Assembly (NCBI RefSeq): GCF_035645195.1
Contig: NZ_DASQNA010000025.1
Coordinates: forward strand, 1 to 64,000
Direction: 5' to 3'
DNA: 64,000 nt
From: Paenibacillus sp.
GTDB lineage: Bacteria; Bacillota; Bacilli; Paenibacillales; YIM-B00363
How positions within the stretch are numbered: the first letter of the stretch is position 1; every line of letters starts with the position of its first letter. This document shows, in pieces, positions 26,329 to 36,001 of this stretch. Under the pieces are notes generated by a model. It worked only from the letters and a program-made list of their open reading frames with translations. It was not told the origin of the DNA and did not search any database. The position numbers and the translations under genes are program-made.

Positions 26329-27053
26329 GCCTTCACCCCGATTCGCTCCAGCGGCTTCGCGTTCCCGTAAACCGGTCGGCTGCGCCGAACGGGCCGCGCC
26401 CATTGCACCGCGTTCGCGATGACGCGCTGAATATCTCGATGATGATACGTAGGATAGGTTTCGTGTCCGGGCCGGAAATAAAAAATTTTTCCGCTGCCGC
26501 GGAAGTACGCGCAGCCGCTGCGGAACACCTCCCCGCCCTCGAACCAGCTCGTAAAAATTAATTCGTCCGGCGCCGGAATGTCGAAATGCTCGCCATACAT
26601 TTCTTCCTTCGGCAGGTCGATGTACTCCCCGATGCCTTCGACGATCGGATGGCCCGGCGACACGACCCACAACCGCTCCTTCTCGTCCGCTTCGCGCCAT
26701 TTCAGCTCGCAGCTCGTTCCCATTAACGTCTTGAATATTTTCGAGAAATGTCCGGAATGAAGGACGATCAGCCCCATGCCGTTCAGCACGCGCTCCCGCA
26801 CCTTCCGTACCGCCTCGTCGCTTACTTCTTCGTGAGCCAGATGTCCCCACCAGATGAGGACGTCCGTCTCGTTCAACGCTTCGTCCGTCAGGCCGTGCTC
26901 CGGCTCATCCAACGTCGCCGTTCTAGTTTCGTACCCCGCCTCCGCCAAGAAGGACGCGATCGTCCAATGGATGCCGTCTGGGTAAATGTCCCTGACGATA
27001 CAATTTCTTCGCTCATGTCGATGCTCGTTCCATACCATCACTCTCGCCGCCAT
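26325..27053 (-). CDS. ThuA-like (trehalose utilisation) domain protein
   Basis: A 242-residue protein of the ThuA-like, glutamine-amidotransferase-like fold. Signatures are [11 protein letters not shown] near the start, [31 protein letters not shown] with a conserved Ser-His pair, and [17 protein letters not shown] near the end. The N-terminal 26 codons of the longest frame are arginine-rich noise; the ATG chosen has GGAGGAGG 9 bases upstream. It follows the binding-protein gene by 91 bases and overlaps the Gfo/Idh gene. ThuA proteins take part in disaccharide catabolism, probably on 3-keto intermediates, but the chemistry is not well established. Confidence 0.85.
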   Translation of the reverse strand: MAARVMVWNEHRHERRNCIVRDIYPDGIHWTIASFLAEAGYETRTATLDEPEHGLTDEALNETDVLIWWGHLAHEEVSDEAVRKVRERVLNGMGLIVLHSGHFSKIFKTLMGTSCELKWREADEKERLWVVSPGHPIVEGIGEYIDLPKEEMYGEHFDIPAPDELIFTSWFEGGEVFRSGCAYFRGSGKIFYFRPGHETYPTYHHRDIQRVIANAVQWARPVRRSRPVYGNAKPLERIGVKA

Positions 27054-27144
27054 CGGCCAACGCCTCCTCCGAGATGAATGCCTCCTAACGAATCGCGCCG
27101 CCCCGCGGCGTCTTGCCGGCGGGGCGGGCATGAACGCCGGCCGC

Positions 27145-28746
27145 TTATTCGACGTTCATATAGCGCTCGTATGCGTCTTCGTAGATTTGAATCAAGCGCT
27201 GCAGTCCCATTTCGTTGAGCTGCTGTACGTAGGCGTCCCAGCCTTCGTCGATGCCGCCTTTCGTCACCCATTGAGCGCGGGTGCTCGCGATATAGCTGTT
27301 GATGTCGGTCGTGAGCGTCGGCAATTCTTGATACTCCTCCGCCGTATGCATCACCTCCGGGTACGGCTCGGTAACGAACTGCTTCCCGAGCTTGTCGAGC
27401 TCCAGCTTCAGGCCGTCGCCTGTCGTCGGATCGAGCTTAATATTTTTCTCGAAGCCGGGGCTTACGTATTTCGGACCGAAATCGCGCAGCGAATTTTCCC
27501 AATACCATGCATCCGCGCTAGTCCCTTCGGGCGGAGCCATCAGCGAATACGTCCCGTCGCCGTGTTTCTCGATGGAGGTGCCGATGGCGCCCCAGAAATT
27601 CTGAATGCTCGCTTCGGCCGTATAGAACTGGTCGATCCATCGCGCCGTCGCTTCCGGATGCTCGTTGAAGGTCGTGATCAGCACTTCGTTGCGCCGGAAG
27701 CTCATCCCTTCCGGGCTTCCCTCCTGATATCGCTTGCCGTCCGGTCCGGCGATGGGCGCCAGAGTGACGTATTGATCGCTCCACTTGCCGAATACGGCGT
27801 CCGGCGTCCATTGGTACGTAAATCCGATGAGCGGCGCGTCCGGATTTTGCCGCTTCGCGCTGAGCATCGTGCCGTCCTGCGTGAACGTTTCCGGATCGAT
27901 CAACCCTTCCGCGTACAGCTTATGCGCCCATTTCAAGCCCTCTTTATACTGTTCCGACGTAGGGAAGTATACGGGCTTGCCGTCCTGAATCATCATGAGA
28001 TTCCCTCTAAGATTCGTGATGCCGAAAGGCATGAGCAGCTGCAGTTCGATATCGCCCTCGTTGCTTACGGGGATTTCGTCCGGCTTTCCGTTCCCGTTCG
28101 GATCCTGTTCCTTGAAAGCTTTCAGTACCGCGTAAAGCTCCTCGATATTTTCCGGCGGCTCCAATCCCAACGTATCCAGCCAAGCTTTGTTGATGACCGG
28201 CTGCGTCGCCGAGACGGGCCGCGACGGCAATCTCGCCGGAAGCGAATACATGTTTCCGTCCGGGAACGTGCTTAGCTTTCGCATGACGGGCGTCTCTTCC
28301 ATCGCAGCCTTCAAATTCGGCATATACGCGTCAATATATTCGTCGAGCGGCCGGAAGTAAGGCAAGTTATTGATGATATCGGAGTCGCTCAACGCGATAT
28401 TCCCCATGATGACGTCCGGAAGCTCCCCGCTCGCCAGCATGACCGACTTCTGCTCTCCCCAGTCGTTCGAGGACATCACCTGCCAATTGATCTTCACGTT
28501 GGTCGCTTTTTCCAGCTCCTGCAGCCAAGCGTTCTTCGTGAAGCTGTCTCCCATGTTGCCCCAGCGAACGGTCAGCACATCGAGCGTAATCGGTTCGTCC
28601 ACCAACGGAAGACCCTCTTTATTAAAGCCGATTCCCGTATTGCCTTCGGCGGACGATCCTCCCGCTTCGCCGCCGTCGTTGCAGCCGGCGAGTACGACGG
28701 CCGTCGTAGAAATAAGGGCAAGATACGTCATCGCTTTCTTGAACAT
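27145..28746 (-). CDS. extracellular solute-binding lipoprotein (LplA-like) of a second CUT1 importer
   Basis: A 533-residue lipoprotein with signal [15 protein letters not shown] and lipobox VLAGC (Cys at about 22), then a Gly/Ser-rich tether. It belongs to the same large binding-protein class as the one at 17058-18680 (for example [20 protein letters not shown]), but the sequences differ throughout, so the cargo is probably different. The ATG has GGGGGA 6 bases upstream. It is the third gene after two permeases and is followed by ThuA and Gfo/Idh genes. Confidence 0.9.
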   Translation of the reverse strand: MFKKAMTYLALISTTAVVLAGCNDGGEAGGSSAEGNTGIGFNKEGLPLVDEPITLDVLTVRWGNMGDSFTKNAWLQELEKATNVKINWQVMSSNDWGEQKSVMLASGELPDVIMGNIALSDSDIINNLPYFRPLDEYIDAYMPNLKAAMEETPVMRKLSTFPDGNMYSLPARLPSRPVSATQPVINKAWLDTLGLEPPENIEELYAVLKAFKEQDPNGNGKPDEIPVSNEGDIELQLLMPFGITNLRGNLMMIQDGKPVYFPTSEQYKEGLKWAHKLYAEGLIDPETFTQDGTMLSAKRQNPDAPLIGFTYQWTPDAVFGKWSDQYVTLAPIAGPDGKRYQEGSPEGMSFRRNEVLITTFNEHPEATARWIDQFYTAEASIQNFWGAIGTSIEKHGDGTYSLMAPPEGTSADAWYWENSLRDFGPKYVSPGFEKNIKLDPTTGDGLKLELDKLGKQFVTEPYPEVMHTAEEYQELPTLTTDINSYIASTRAQWVTKGGIDEGWDAYVQQLNEMGLQRLIQIYEDAYERYMNVE

Positions 28747-28813
28747 GCCGATTCCCCCTAGATTTGATAGATGATTCCTTCCGATTCCATGAATAAGTCG
28801 GTGCATGACTGCT

Positions 28814-29731
28814 TTACGCCTTCACGGCTCCGATCATCACCCCTTGATTAAAGTGCTTCTGCACGAACGGATACACGAGCATAATCGGGATCGTCGATAC
28901 GATGATGACGGAGTACCGCATCATATTGGCGAGCCGAAGCGCGATTTCGGCGGCTTCCCCGCTGCCCATGCTCGACTGCATTTGATTGGTGATCAGAATG
29001 TTCCGCAGCACAAGCTGCAGGGGGTATAGATTCTCGTCTTTCAAGTAAATCAAGGCGTTGAAATATGAATTCCAGTGGCCTACCGCGATCCATAACGCCA
29101 GCACGGAAAGAATCGCTTTCGAGAGCGGCAGCACGATCTGGAAGAAGTACCGCAGGTTGCCGCATCCGTCGATTTGCGCCGCTTCCCACAAATCGGGAGG
29201 GATGCTGTTTTGGAAAAAGGTTCTCGCCACAATGATGTCGAACACGCCGACGGCGAACGGCAGCACCATCACCAAGAATGTATTGTATAACCCGAAGTCA
29301 CGAATCGTAAGAAACGTTGGGATCAATCCGCCGTTGAAGAACATCGTAAAAATAAAGAACAACGTTATGGCTTTGCGGCCGAACAGATCTCTTCTGGAAA
29401 GCGCGTAAGCCGCGGATACATTGACGGCCAGCCCGATCGCCGTTCCGACGACCGTGTACACAAGCGTGTTTCGGTAGCCGATCCAAATATTGGCGTGATT
29501 GAGCAGCTCCCGATAGCCGTCCAGCGTGAACCCTTCGGGAAACAGCCACACCTGCCCGTTCCCGACCGCGGAAGGATCGCTGAACGAAGCGATGACGATA
29601 AAGTAAAGCGGGTACAGCGTTATCAGCAGCACTATGGCTGCCCATCCGTACAGCAGTCCCTCGAAAATCGTATCGGAAGACCATTTCCTCTTCGGTCCGC
29701 TCCGAAACGCCGCATGCGTCGCGATGTTCAT
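28814..29731 (-). CDS. CUT1 ABC importer permease (LplC-like)
   Basis: A 305-residue permease with six TM segments and the EAA loop LWEAAQIDGCGNLRYFFQ followed by IVLPLSKA. The C terminus (QGVMIGAVKA) matches the LplC group. The ATG has GGGGGAGGGG 8 bases upstream. It is separated by 19 bases from the upstream permease gene. Confidence 0.9.
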   Translation of the reverse strand: MNIATHAAFRSGPKRKWSSDTIFEGLLYGWAAIVLLITLYPLYFIVIASFSDPSAVGNGQVWLFPEGFTLDGYRELLNHANIWIGYRNTLVYTVVGTAIGLAVNVSAAYALSRRDLFGRKAITLFFIFTMFFNGGLIPTFLTIRDFGLYNTFLVMVLPFAVGVFDIIVARTFFQNSIPPDLWEAAQIDGCGNLRYFFQIVLPLSKAILSVLALWIAVGHWNSYFNALIYLKDENLYPLQLVLRNILITNQMQSSMGSGEAAEIALRLANMMRYSVIIVSTIPIMLVYPFVQKHFNQGVMIGAVKA

Positions 29732-29750
29732 CTTGTCTGCCCCTCCCCCT

Positions 29751-30680
29751 TTACCAGAGACTGTTGTCGCTGTACCTTCTGGAAATCTGATTCACAAGGA
29801 TCAGCAGCACGAAGTTGATGACGGTGTTGAACAAGTTGATCGCCGAAGAAAAGCTGTATTGGGCGCTTAACAGGCCGATTTTGTATACATAGGTGGAAAT
29901 GACCTCGCTGCCGGAAATGTTTAGGTTGTTCTGCATCAGGTACACCTTCTCGAACCCGACCCCGAGCAGTCCGCCGATCCGCAAAATCAACAACGTAATC
30001 GCCGTCGGCATGAGCATCGGAAGGTCGATGTTCCAAAGGTTCTGCCGTCGGTTCGCCCCGTCCACTTTGGCAGCCTCGTACAAGCTCGGATCGATCGCTG
30101 ACAGCGCCGCAAGGAAGATGATGCTGTTCCACCCCGTCTGCTGCCATACGTCGGACCAGACGTACACGCTGCTGAACAAGCCGGGCGAGCCCATCACATT
30201 CGGCGCCTCGGCGCCGAATGCGCGGTACACGTGGCCGATCAGTCCGTTCCCCGGGGAGAGCAGAATCAACATCAGCCCGACGAGTACGACCATGGAAATG
30301 AAATGCGGCATATAGGTGGCCGTTTGGAAAAACCGCCGGAACCGGTTCGGCCGCATTTGGTTCACCAGCAGCGCGAACGCGATCGGAATCGGGAACGTCG
30401 CGAAACTGTAGAGGCTGATGAACAGCGTGTTTTTTATCGTAAGCTCGAATTGATAGGAACGGAAAAATTTCTCGAAGTACTTGAATCCCGCCCAAGGGCT
30501 TCCGGCAATCCCGAGCGCCGGGCTGTAATCTTTGAAGGCGATGATCACGCCGTACATCGGCTTGTAAGTAAAGCACAGGAGCAGAACCACGGCCGGCAGC
30601 AGCAATAAGTACAAGCCCCAGTTCCTTCCGATCCTCGCCGCGGTACGCCGCATCCGGACGGTCGATTGACTTGCGTTCAA
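29751..30680 (-). CDS. CUT1 ABC importer permease (LplB-like), first gene of its operon
   Basis: A 309-residue permease with six TM segments, the LplB-type motif FTYKPMYGVIIAFKDYSP and the EAA loop LYEAAKVDGANRRQNLWNI. The start is a TTG with GGAGG 8 bases upstream; the next ATG is nine codons in and lacks an RBS. The operon runs permease-permease-binding protein-ThuA-Gfo/Idh and is divergent from a YesM/AraC two-component pair that probably controls it through the repeats at 30732-30842. Confidence 0.88.
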   Translation of the reverse strand: MNASQSTVRMRRTAARIGRNWGLYLLLLPAVVLLLCFTYKPMYGVIIAFKDYSPALGIAGSPWAGFKYFEKFFRSYQFELTIKNTLFISLYSFATFPIPIAFALLVNQMRPNRFRRFFQTATYMPHFISMVVLVGLMLILLSPGNGLIGHVYRAFGAEAPNVMGSPGLFSSVYVWSDVWQQTGWNSIIFLAALSAIDPSLYEAAKVDGANRRQNLWNIDLPMLMPTAITLLILRIGGLLGVGFEKVYLMQNNLNISGSEVISTYVYKIGLLSAQYSFSSAINLFNTVINFVLLILVNQISRRYSDNSLW

Positions 30681-30731
30681 GACGAATCCTCCTCTTTTTG
30701 TCGTCTCTCGGAACTAACCCCATCATACCGC

Positions 30732-30842
30732 ATCCGGCCGTCGACGATACGGACATCATGAAAGCGTTATCCGGACGTTCTGGTCGTAAGGACGATTGGG
30801 GCCCGCTCGAATCCGGACCTTCTTTGCTCCGATCCGGACCTT
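30732..30842. repeat. phased direct repeats (consensus ATCCGGACSTT) in the divergent control region
   Basis: Copies: ATCCGGCCGTC (30732), ATACGGACATC (30747), ATCCGGACGTT (30769), ATCCGGACCTT (30811) and ATCCGGACCTT (30832). The last two are identical and 21 bases apart; the third lies 42 bases before the fourth. Spacings of 21 and 42 put these sites on one face of the helix, as expected for binding sites of an AraC-type regulator. The best candidate is the response regulator at 32694-34304, encoded by the divergent transcript. This is an inference from spacing and position. Confidence 0.7.
30759..30772 (+). promoter_or_regulatory. candidate cre site between importer operon and two-component genes
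   Basis: TGAAAGCGTTATCC matches the cre consensus except at the last base and overlaps the third direct repeat, so CcpA and the local regulator might compete here. Confidence 0.5.
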
Positions 30843-30865
30843 TCGAGAGAAGGGGCGCCGGCGTC

Positions 30866-30895
30866 TTGTAATTTCGCGGTTTCGCTTGCTAATAT
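30866..30895 (+). promoter_or_regulatory. candidate promoter of the two-component genes
   Basis: TTGTAA (30866-30871) and TAATAT (30890-30895) are separated by 18 bases, about 60 bases before the kinase start. Moderate match to sigma-A. Confidence 0.45.
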
Positions 30896-30954
30896 GAAAA
30901 TGACTCGGGGAGCGCGCGACAATCTAGAAGCGGCGCAGAAGGAGCACGCGGGCC

Positions 30955-32697
30955 ATGGCGGGAAGAGCGGAAGAAAAGATGTACCCGATCAAGCATTACG
31001 TGAAAATATTGCTCGTCATTTCTTTCATTATTCTGACTCTCGATTTTATCGTCAGTTTCGCGTCCGTCGCGCTCGTCCGGCAGCAATCCGCCAGATACTT
31101 GCAGGATACGGCGGACCTGTATATCGATCAAATCGACAAGAGCTTCGCTTACATTCATCATTTCATGGGCTGGACGCTCGCGAACGACGAAGATGTGGAA
31201 ACGATGACAAAACGCGACGCCAACGATACGCTCTTCCTGAAAGCGAATGAGAACGTATACAAGCGTTTCGCCGAACTCCAAAGGAGCCACGGAAAAGAGT
31301 ATAACTTCTTTATCTATATAGAAACCAAAGATTTCCTGTTAAATACAGCTCCTATGAGCGTAACTTACTCCGAATACGAGGCGTTGAAGCGAACGATTAC
31401 CGAGAACATCCGGAATGCCGACATTTACGACAAATTTTATTCCCGTTGGACGACGATCGACTTGAACGGAACTTATTACATTATCAATATCGTCCCTTAC
31501 CACGATCGATATTTGATTAGTTTGATAGCCGCGGACGATCTCATCCGGCCCTTGCGCGAGATTAATTTAGGCGGCGGCGGTTTCGCCTCCTTGGTAAGCG
31601 AATCCGGCGTCCGCGTCACGAGCCCGGTCTCGAACGACGGCGAGTCGCTCGAGACACCGGAAACCTCGTCGCTCTTCGATCGCCTGCAATTCGGAACGAC
31701 TGTAAACCGCAAGTTTTCGGACGCCTCTTTTCACGTGGAGCTCGTCATCCGGTTCGGAGCGTTCGAGAAAATTATGATCGCCCAGCTGTTGGTCGTCCTG
31801 CTGGCCGTTCTTATCGCTTGCAACCTGTGCTTCGTCATGCTGTATTTCCAGAAGAGGGTATTGAAGCCGATCAAGCATTTCTCCAGCAATCTTGCGATTT
31901 TGATGAACGGCGGCGAGCCGATCGACTTCGAGAACAACAAGATCATTGAGCTGGAGAAAGCGAATCGCCAATTTATCGACTTAGTGAAGCAAATCAAAGC
32001 GGTGAAAATCGATTTGTACGAGCGAGAGCTGGAGAAGCAGCGCATGCAGTTGAATTATATGAAGCTGCAAATCAAACCCCACTTTTTCCTGAATTGCTTG
32101 ACAACGATCTACAGTATGGCCCAGATGCAGATGTACGCCGAGATCGAACGGATGACGCTGTCGATTTCGAAATATTTCCGGTACATTTTCCAAAACGATC
32201 GGGACTTTGTCCGTCTCGCGGACGACATCGAGCATGTTCGCACCTATTTGGAAATTCAGCGGGAGCGGTACCGGAATTCGTTTCATTATCGAATCGACAT
32301 CGACCCTCGTGCGGCGGACGCTCTCATACCGCCCCTCTTACTTCAGACGTTTATCGAGAACTCGGTGAAATACGCCGTGTCCCGGGATCGGGAGGTTCTG
32401 GTTTCGCTTGCGGTCGAGCGGCGTACGGAGGAGGCAGGCGCTTCCGTCACGATCATTCGGATTACCGATACCGGCCCCGGATTTCCGCCGCCGGTGCTTG
32501 AGAAACTGACGACCGGACAGCCGCTCGATCAATCCAGAGGCACGCAGATCGGCATCATGAACGCCGTACAACGATTGCATTACCTCTATGCTGGCGCCGA
32601 CATCCGATTTACCAATTTGGAAGGCGGCGGCGCCGGCGTCACCATGATTCTTCCAGATCGTACGGAGGATGGAACCGAAACGGAGGATCGCCCATGA
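30955..32697 (+). CDS. YesM-type sensor histidine kinase
   Basis: The 580-residue kinase has TM1 at about 17-40, an extracellular sensor domain, TM2 at about 272-296 and a HAMP-like linker. Its His-kinase motif KLQIKPHFFLNCLTTIYSM puts the phospho-His at H376; the ATPase domain carries TFIENSVKYA, ITDTGPGF and GTQIGIMNAV. Compared with the usual INPHFLFN it has IKPHFFLN. It overlaps the response-regulator gene by 4 bases (ATGA). It probably senses an extracellular oligosaccharide and controls the divergent importer operon. The ATG has AAGGAG about 11 bases upstream. Confidence 0.93.
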   Translation: MAGRAEEKMYPIKHYVKILLVISFIILTLDFIVSFASVALVRQQSARYLQDTADLYIDQIDKSFAYIHHFMGWTLANDEDVETMTKRDANDTLFLKANENVYKRFAELQRSHGKEYNFFIYIETKDFLLNTAPMSVTYSEYEALKRTITENIRNADIYDKFYSRWTTIDLNGTYYIINIVPYHDRYLISLIAADDLIRPLREINLGGGGFASLVSESGVRVTSPVSNDGESLETPETSSLFDRLQFGTTVNRKFSDASFHVELVIRFGAFEKIMIAQLLVVLLAVLIACNLCFVMLYFQKRVLKPIKHFSSNLAILMNGGEPIDFENNKIIELEKANRQFIDLVKQIKAVKIDLYERELEKQRMQLNYMKLQIKPHFFLNCLTTIYSMAQMQMYAEIERMTLSISKYFRYIFQNDRDFVRLADDIEHVRTYLEIQRERYRNSFHYRIDIDPRAADALIPPLLLQTFIENSVKYAVSRDREVLVSLAVERRTEEAGASVTIIRITDTGPGFPPPVLEKLTTGQPLDQSRGTQIGIMNAVQRLHYLYAGADIRFTNLEGGGAGVTMILPDRTEDGTETEDRP

Positions 32698-34304
32698 ACG
32701 CCCTGCTCGTTGACGACGACTACTTCGTCCTGACGGCGCTCGAGCGCAAAATCGACTGGAACGCGCTGCAGATCGACCATGTGTACACGGCCAGCAACGT
32801 CGCTCAAGCCCGGGACATCATCCTAAGCCATCCGGTCGACGTTCTCGTTTCCGATATCGATATGCCGCAAGGAAGCGGACTGGAGCTCCTGGCTTGGATT
32901 CGGGAGGAAAACTACGATATTCAAACGATCTTTCTCACCAATTACGCGGATTTTAATTACGCGCAGAAAGCTATCGAATTGCAGAGCTTCGAATATTTCC
33001 TGAAGCCGATCGAGTTCGACAAGCTGATGCTCATCCTGCAAAAGGCGATCGCCCGCGCGAGGAAACAGCGGAACAACGAGAAAGCGATCCAAGAAGGCTA
33101 CTACTGGCAGAGAAACCAAGCCAAAATTCAGGAGCATTTCTGGCGGAAGCTCGTCGACGCGAGCGCCTCGTTCCCGATGAAATCGGCAGATCTCGCCCGC
33201 TCCGTCGAAGAGCATAATTTGCCGTATCGCATGACGGATCCGTTCCAGCCGCTGCTGATCCACGTGTTCCCTTACGACGGCAGTTTAGGGGAAACGGAGA
33301 AGGGACTTTTCGATTTCGCGCTCCTGAACGTGTTATACGAATCGTTCCGAAGCTCCGATTTTACGATCGAGACGATTCTGGAAACCAAACCTTACAACTG
33401 GGCAGCCGTCCTGAGATGGAACCGGCCGCCTGCGGTCGACGCGGTGGAAGCGCTGTGTACCGCCTTCATACCGAAGGCGAACCGGTTCCTGAAGGCCGAC
33501 GCCTGCTGTACGATCGCCTCTTCCGGCCGACTGGAGGACATGAGCGGCATTGTCAAACGGCTGCTGACCCTGAACGAAGAGGTCGTCAAGTGCCGGAATC
33601 AGACGTTCCATGCGGACAGTTTCAGCCGTCAGCCCGCCGTCGACTATGCGCCGCCGAACTTGTCGAGGCTGGAACAATGGCTGGATTCGAACCGTCCCGA
33701 CGACTTCCTCGCCGAAACGTCGCAATACTTGAAGAACAACTTAACCCACCGGACGCTTAACGTTTCCATTCTAAGTTTGTTTCGGCTGGACATCGTGCAG
33801 CTCGTCTATGCGTTCCTCAAGACGAAAGGGATTCAGGCGCATAAGCTGTACGCCGGCCGGACGAACGACCGATTGCTGGTGCAATCGTTGAACTCGATCG
33901 AGGATATGGAGGCGTATCTGCGATACTTGGTGAACACCGCCATGGATTATCGGAGCTTCACCGAGCAGCCGAAGTCGGTCGTCGAACAAATCAAGCAATA
34001 TATCCACACCCATTGCAGGGACGATCTGACCCGAAACCAGCTGGCGGAAATCGTCTACCTCCACCCCGACTATTTGGCGAGGCTGTTCAAGAAAGAAACG
34101 GGGATTTCGCTCGGAAGCTATATTATCCAAGCGCGGATCGCGGCGGCGAAGCACTTATTGGAAACCACGAACTTATCCGTCCATGCCGTGGCCCAAAGAG
34201 TGGGGTACTCGAATTACTCTTACTTCTCCAAACTGTTCAAACAAGACGTCGGCGTCAGTCCGCACGAATACAAGCGAGGATCGAAAACCGAGCGAGCGGA
34301 ATAG
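32694..34304 (+). CDS. YesN-type response regulator with AraC output domain
   Basis: A 536-residue response regulator. The receiver domain (1-120) has acidic residues D7-D9, the phospho-accepting D54 in DVLVSDIDMPQGSG and the conserved Lys in FEYFLKPIEF. A long central linker is followed by the AraC double HTH at about 430-530 (QLAEIVYLHPDYLARLFK; AQRVGYSNYSYFSKLFK). It is translationally coupled to the kinase and followed by a strong terminator. It probably activates the divergent importer operon. Confidence 0.93.
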   Translation: MNALLVDDDYFVLTALERKIDWNALQIDHVYTASNVAQARDIILSHPVDVLVSDIDMPQGSGLELLAWIREENYDIQTIFLTNYADFNYAQKAIELQSFEYFLKPIEFDKLMLILQKAIARARKQRNNEKAIQEGYYWQRNQAKIQEHFWRKLVDASASFPMKSADLARSVEEHNLPYRMTDPFQPLLIHVFPYDGSLGETEKGLFDFALLNVLYESFRSSDFTIETILETKPYNWAAVLRWNRPPAVDAVEALCTAFIPKANRFLKADACCTIASSGRLEDMSGIVKRLLTLNEEVVKCRNQTFHADSFSRQPAVDYAPPNLSRLEQWLDSNRPDDFLAETSQYLKNNLTHRTLNVSILSLFRLDIVQLVYAFLKTKGIQAHKLYAGRTNDRLLVQSLNSIEDMEAYLRYLVNTAMDYRSFTEQPKSVVEQIKQYIHTHCRDDLTRNQLAEIVYLHPDYLARLFKKETGISLGSYIIQARIAAAKHLLETTNLSVHAVAQRVGYSNYSYFSKLFKQDVGVSPHEYKRGSKTERAE

Positions 34305-34314
34305 AATAAAAGGT

Positions 34315-34350
34315 GAAACTCCCTGTTCGAATGTTCGAACAGGGAGTTTC
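34315..34350 (+). terminator. terminator of the two-component operon
   Basis: A perfect 17-base inverted repeat (GAAACTCCCTGTTCGAA with its complement, 2 bases between) lies 10 bases past the stop. The T tract is short, but the stem is very strong. Confidence 0.8.
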
Positions 34351-34455
34351 GTTATTCGCGGGGTGACCGCTTCGGCGAATTGGGCGAATGCGGAGGGCGT
34401 TTTGCCTACGGGACACATACCATGTGTTGAATCTAATATTGGAGGTCTTTTCCAT

Positions 34456-34818
34456 ATGTTTCATACCGTGCAACCCGGGGAAACCCTGTACAGCATCGCG
34501 GCTCGCTACGGCGTGACGGTCGACGCGTTGATGCAAGCGAATAATTTGACGAGCGGCTACTTGTACGCCGGCCAGACGCTCCGCATCCCCGTAACCGGCG
34601 GCGGCGGCGCAGGTTTCCCGTTCCCGCTGCCGATTCCGGTACCGCCGGGCGGCCGTCGCCTGGAGGAGCGCGTCGAACGTCTGGAGCGGCAGCACGCGGC
34701 GCTCGAGCCGGTCGTCGATCGCTTGTCGCGACAGGTGAACCAGTTGGATACGGAAGTCGACCGTCTGCGCCAGCGCGTCCGTCGTCTGGAACAGCAGGCC
34801 GGCATTCGCGACGAATAA
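34456..34818 (+). CDS. small LysM protein with proline linker and C-terminal coiled coil
   Basis: The 120-residue product begins directly with a LysM domain (HTVQPGETLYSIAARYGVTV to TLRIPV, residues 2-43), which binds peptidoglycan or spore-cortex glycan. A Gly/Pro linker (GFPFPLPIPVPPGG) follows, then heptad-rich sequence (LEERVERLERQHAALEPVV and on, residues about 75-115) that should form a coiled coil. There is no signal peptide, which is usual for spore-coat or cortex proteins loaded inside the mother cell. With the germination operon next door, a spore-envelope role is plausible. The ATG has GGAGG 10 bases upstream; the frame is open upstream but contains the previous terminator. Confidence 0.85.
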   Translation: MFHTVQPGETLYSIAARYGVTVDALMQANNLTSGYLYAGQTLRIPVTGGGGAGFPFPLPIPVPPGGRRLEERVERLERQHAALEPVVDRLSRQVNQLDTEVDRLRQRVRRLEQQAGIRDE

Positions 34819-34838
34819 GAACACGCGCTAAGGACGAA

Positions 34839-34872
34839 GCTCTCCCGCCGGCAACCGCGGGGGAGCTTTTCG
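34839..34872. terminator. bidirectional terminator between the LysM gene and ger operon
   Basis: AAGCTCTCCCGC and GCGGGGGAGCTT arms with an 8-base loop, followed by TTTTCG, stand between two convergent transcripts. Confidence 0.85.
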
Positions 34873-34875
34873 TAT

Positions 34876-35994
34876 CTAGGCTTCCTCCGCGTTCCTTCGC
34901 CGCCCTCGCTCGATCCACCCTCTGACGACCATTACGACGAGCAGCATTGCCGGAAACGCCCCGAGCATGATCGGAGTCGCCATGTATCGTTCCGCTACGA
35001 GCTTCCCCGTCTCCAGATGGCCTTGCCAGCTGCGGGGCAGCAGCGATGCGGCATATAGCGCGCCCGCCGTCGGGACGACGAACCATCGGTACGACTTTCG
35101 AAACAACTCCTCCAAACCGATGACGGCCGCCAGCAGCCAGACCGTCGCTTTCACGAAGATTCCCGCGTAAAACAGCAAAAACACCAAGGCGTCGAACCGT
35201 TCGAAAATTTCCGCCAATTGAATGAGCTGCGTCGATTGCAGCAGCGGAATCGTGCTGATTTCGATAAAATCGGGACCGAGCGTACATAAAGCGAGAACGT
35301 TCATCGTCCAGATGACGGCCGCCGAGACGAAATAAGCCCTAACGCTGATTCGCCATACCGCCCTCCCCTCGCTCTTCTGCAAATAGCTCCAAAATACGAG
35401 GAAGACGAACATTTGCCCGAAAGGAAACCATAGCGCGTCGCGGAACACTTCCTTGAGCACGGGAGACGCTCCGTTCTCTAATATTGGAAGCAGTCTTTCG
35501 AACGCGACGATGCCCGACAACAAATAAAACGCGATCAGCACGGCGTAAAACGAGATGACCCCGATGACGATGAATTCCGCCAATCGGAAAAAAACCTCGA
35601 TGCCTTTCAGCGCGGCATATGCAACAAGGAGCGTCAGCACCAGCAAAATCAGCGGCAGCGGCGTGCGAGGCAGCACGGTGAGATTCGTCAAATCCCCGAA
35701 ATCCCGCAAATTTCGCATCGACTCGTACGCAAAGAAAACGACGTAGAGTACGATCGCCGCCCTGCCGGCCCAAGGTCCGAAATATCGCAAAAAAATTCGA
35801 AACAAATTGCTTTCCATCTCCCGCGCCTGGATGGCGACAAACATCGCCAACAACAGCGACCCCAAGAAACAGCCCAGAAGAATGACCAGCCACGCGTCTT
35901 GACGCGCTTCGAGGCCAAGCTCGAACAGCGTCGTACTGCCGATCTGAAACAAGATGATCATAGCGCCCAACTGCGTGTTATTGATTTTTTCCAC
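34876..35994 (-). CDS. gerAB: spore germination receptor permease subunit (GerAB family)
   Basis: The 372-residue protein has about ten TM segments and belongs to the GerAB/endospore germination permease family of the APC superfamily. It begins EKINNTQLGAMIILFQIG. Typical for the family are GLEARQDAW, LRDFGDLTNLTVLPRTP and ALKGIEVFFRLAEF. The subunit binds the germinant in the spore inner membrane. The start is GTG, 5 bases after the gerAC stop. It is the last gene of the operon. Confidence 0.9.
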   Translation of the reverse strand: MEKINNTQLGAMIILFQIGSTTLFELGLEARQDAWLVILLGCFLGSLLLAMFVAIQAREMESNLFRIFLRYFGPWAGRAAIVLYVVFFAYESMRNLRDFGDLTNLTVLPRTPLPLILLVLTLLVAYAALKGIEVFFRLAEFIVIGVISFYAVLIAFYLLSGIVAFERLLPILENGASPVLKEVFRDALWFPFGQMFVFLVFWSYLQKSEGRAVWRISVRAYFVSAAVIWTMNVLALCTLGPDFIEISTIPLLQSTQLIQLAEIFERFDALVFLLFYAGIFVKATVWLLAAVIGLEELFRKSYRWFVVPTAGALYAASLLPRSWQGHLETGKLVAERYMATPIMLGAFPAMLLVVMVVRGWIERGRRRNAEEA

Positions 35995-36001
35995 GGCCGC
36001 C

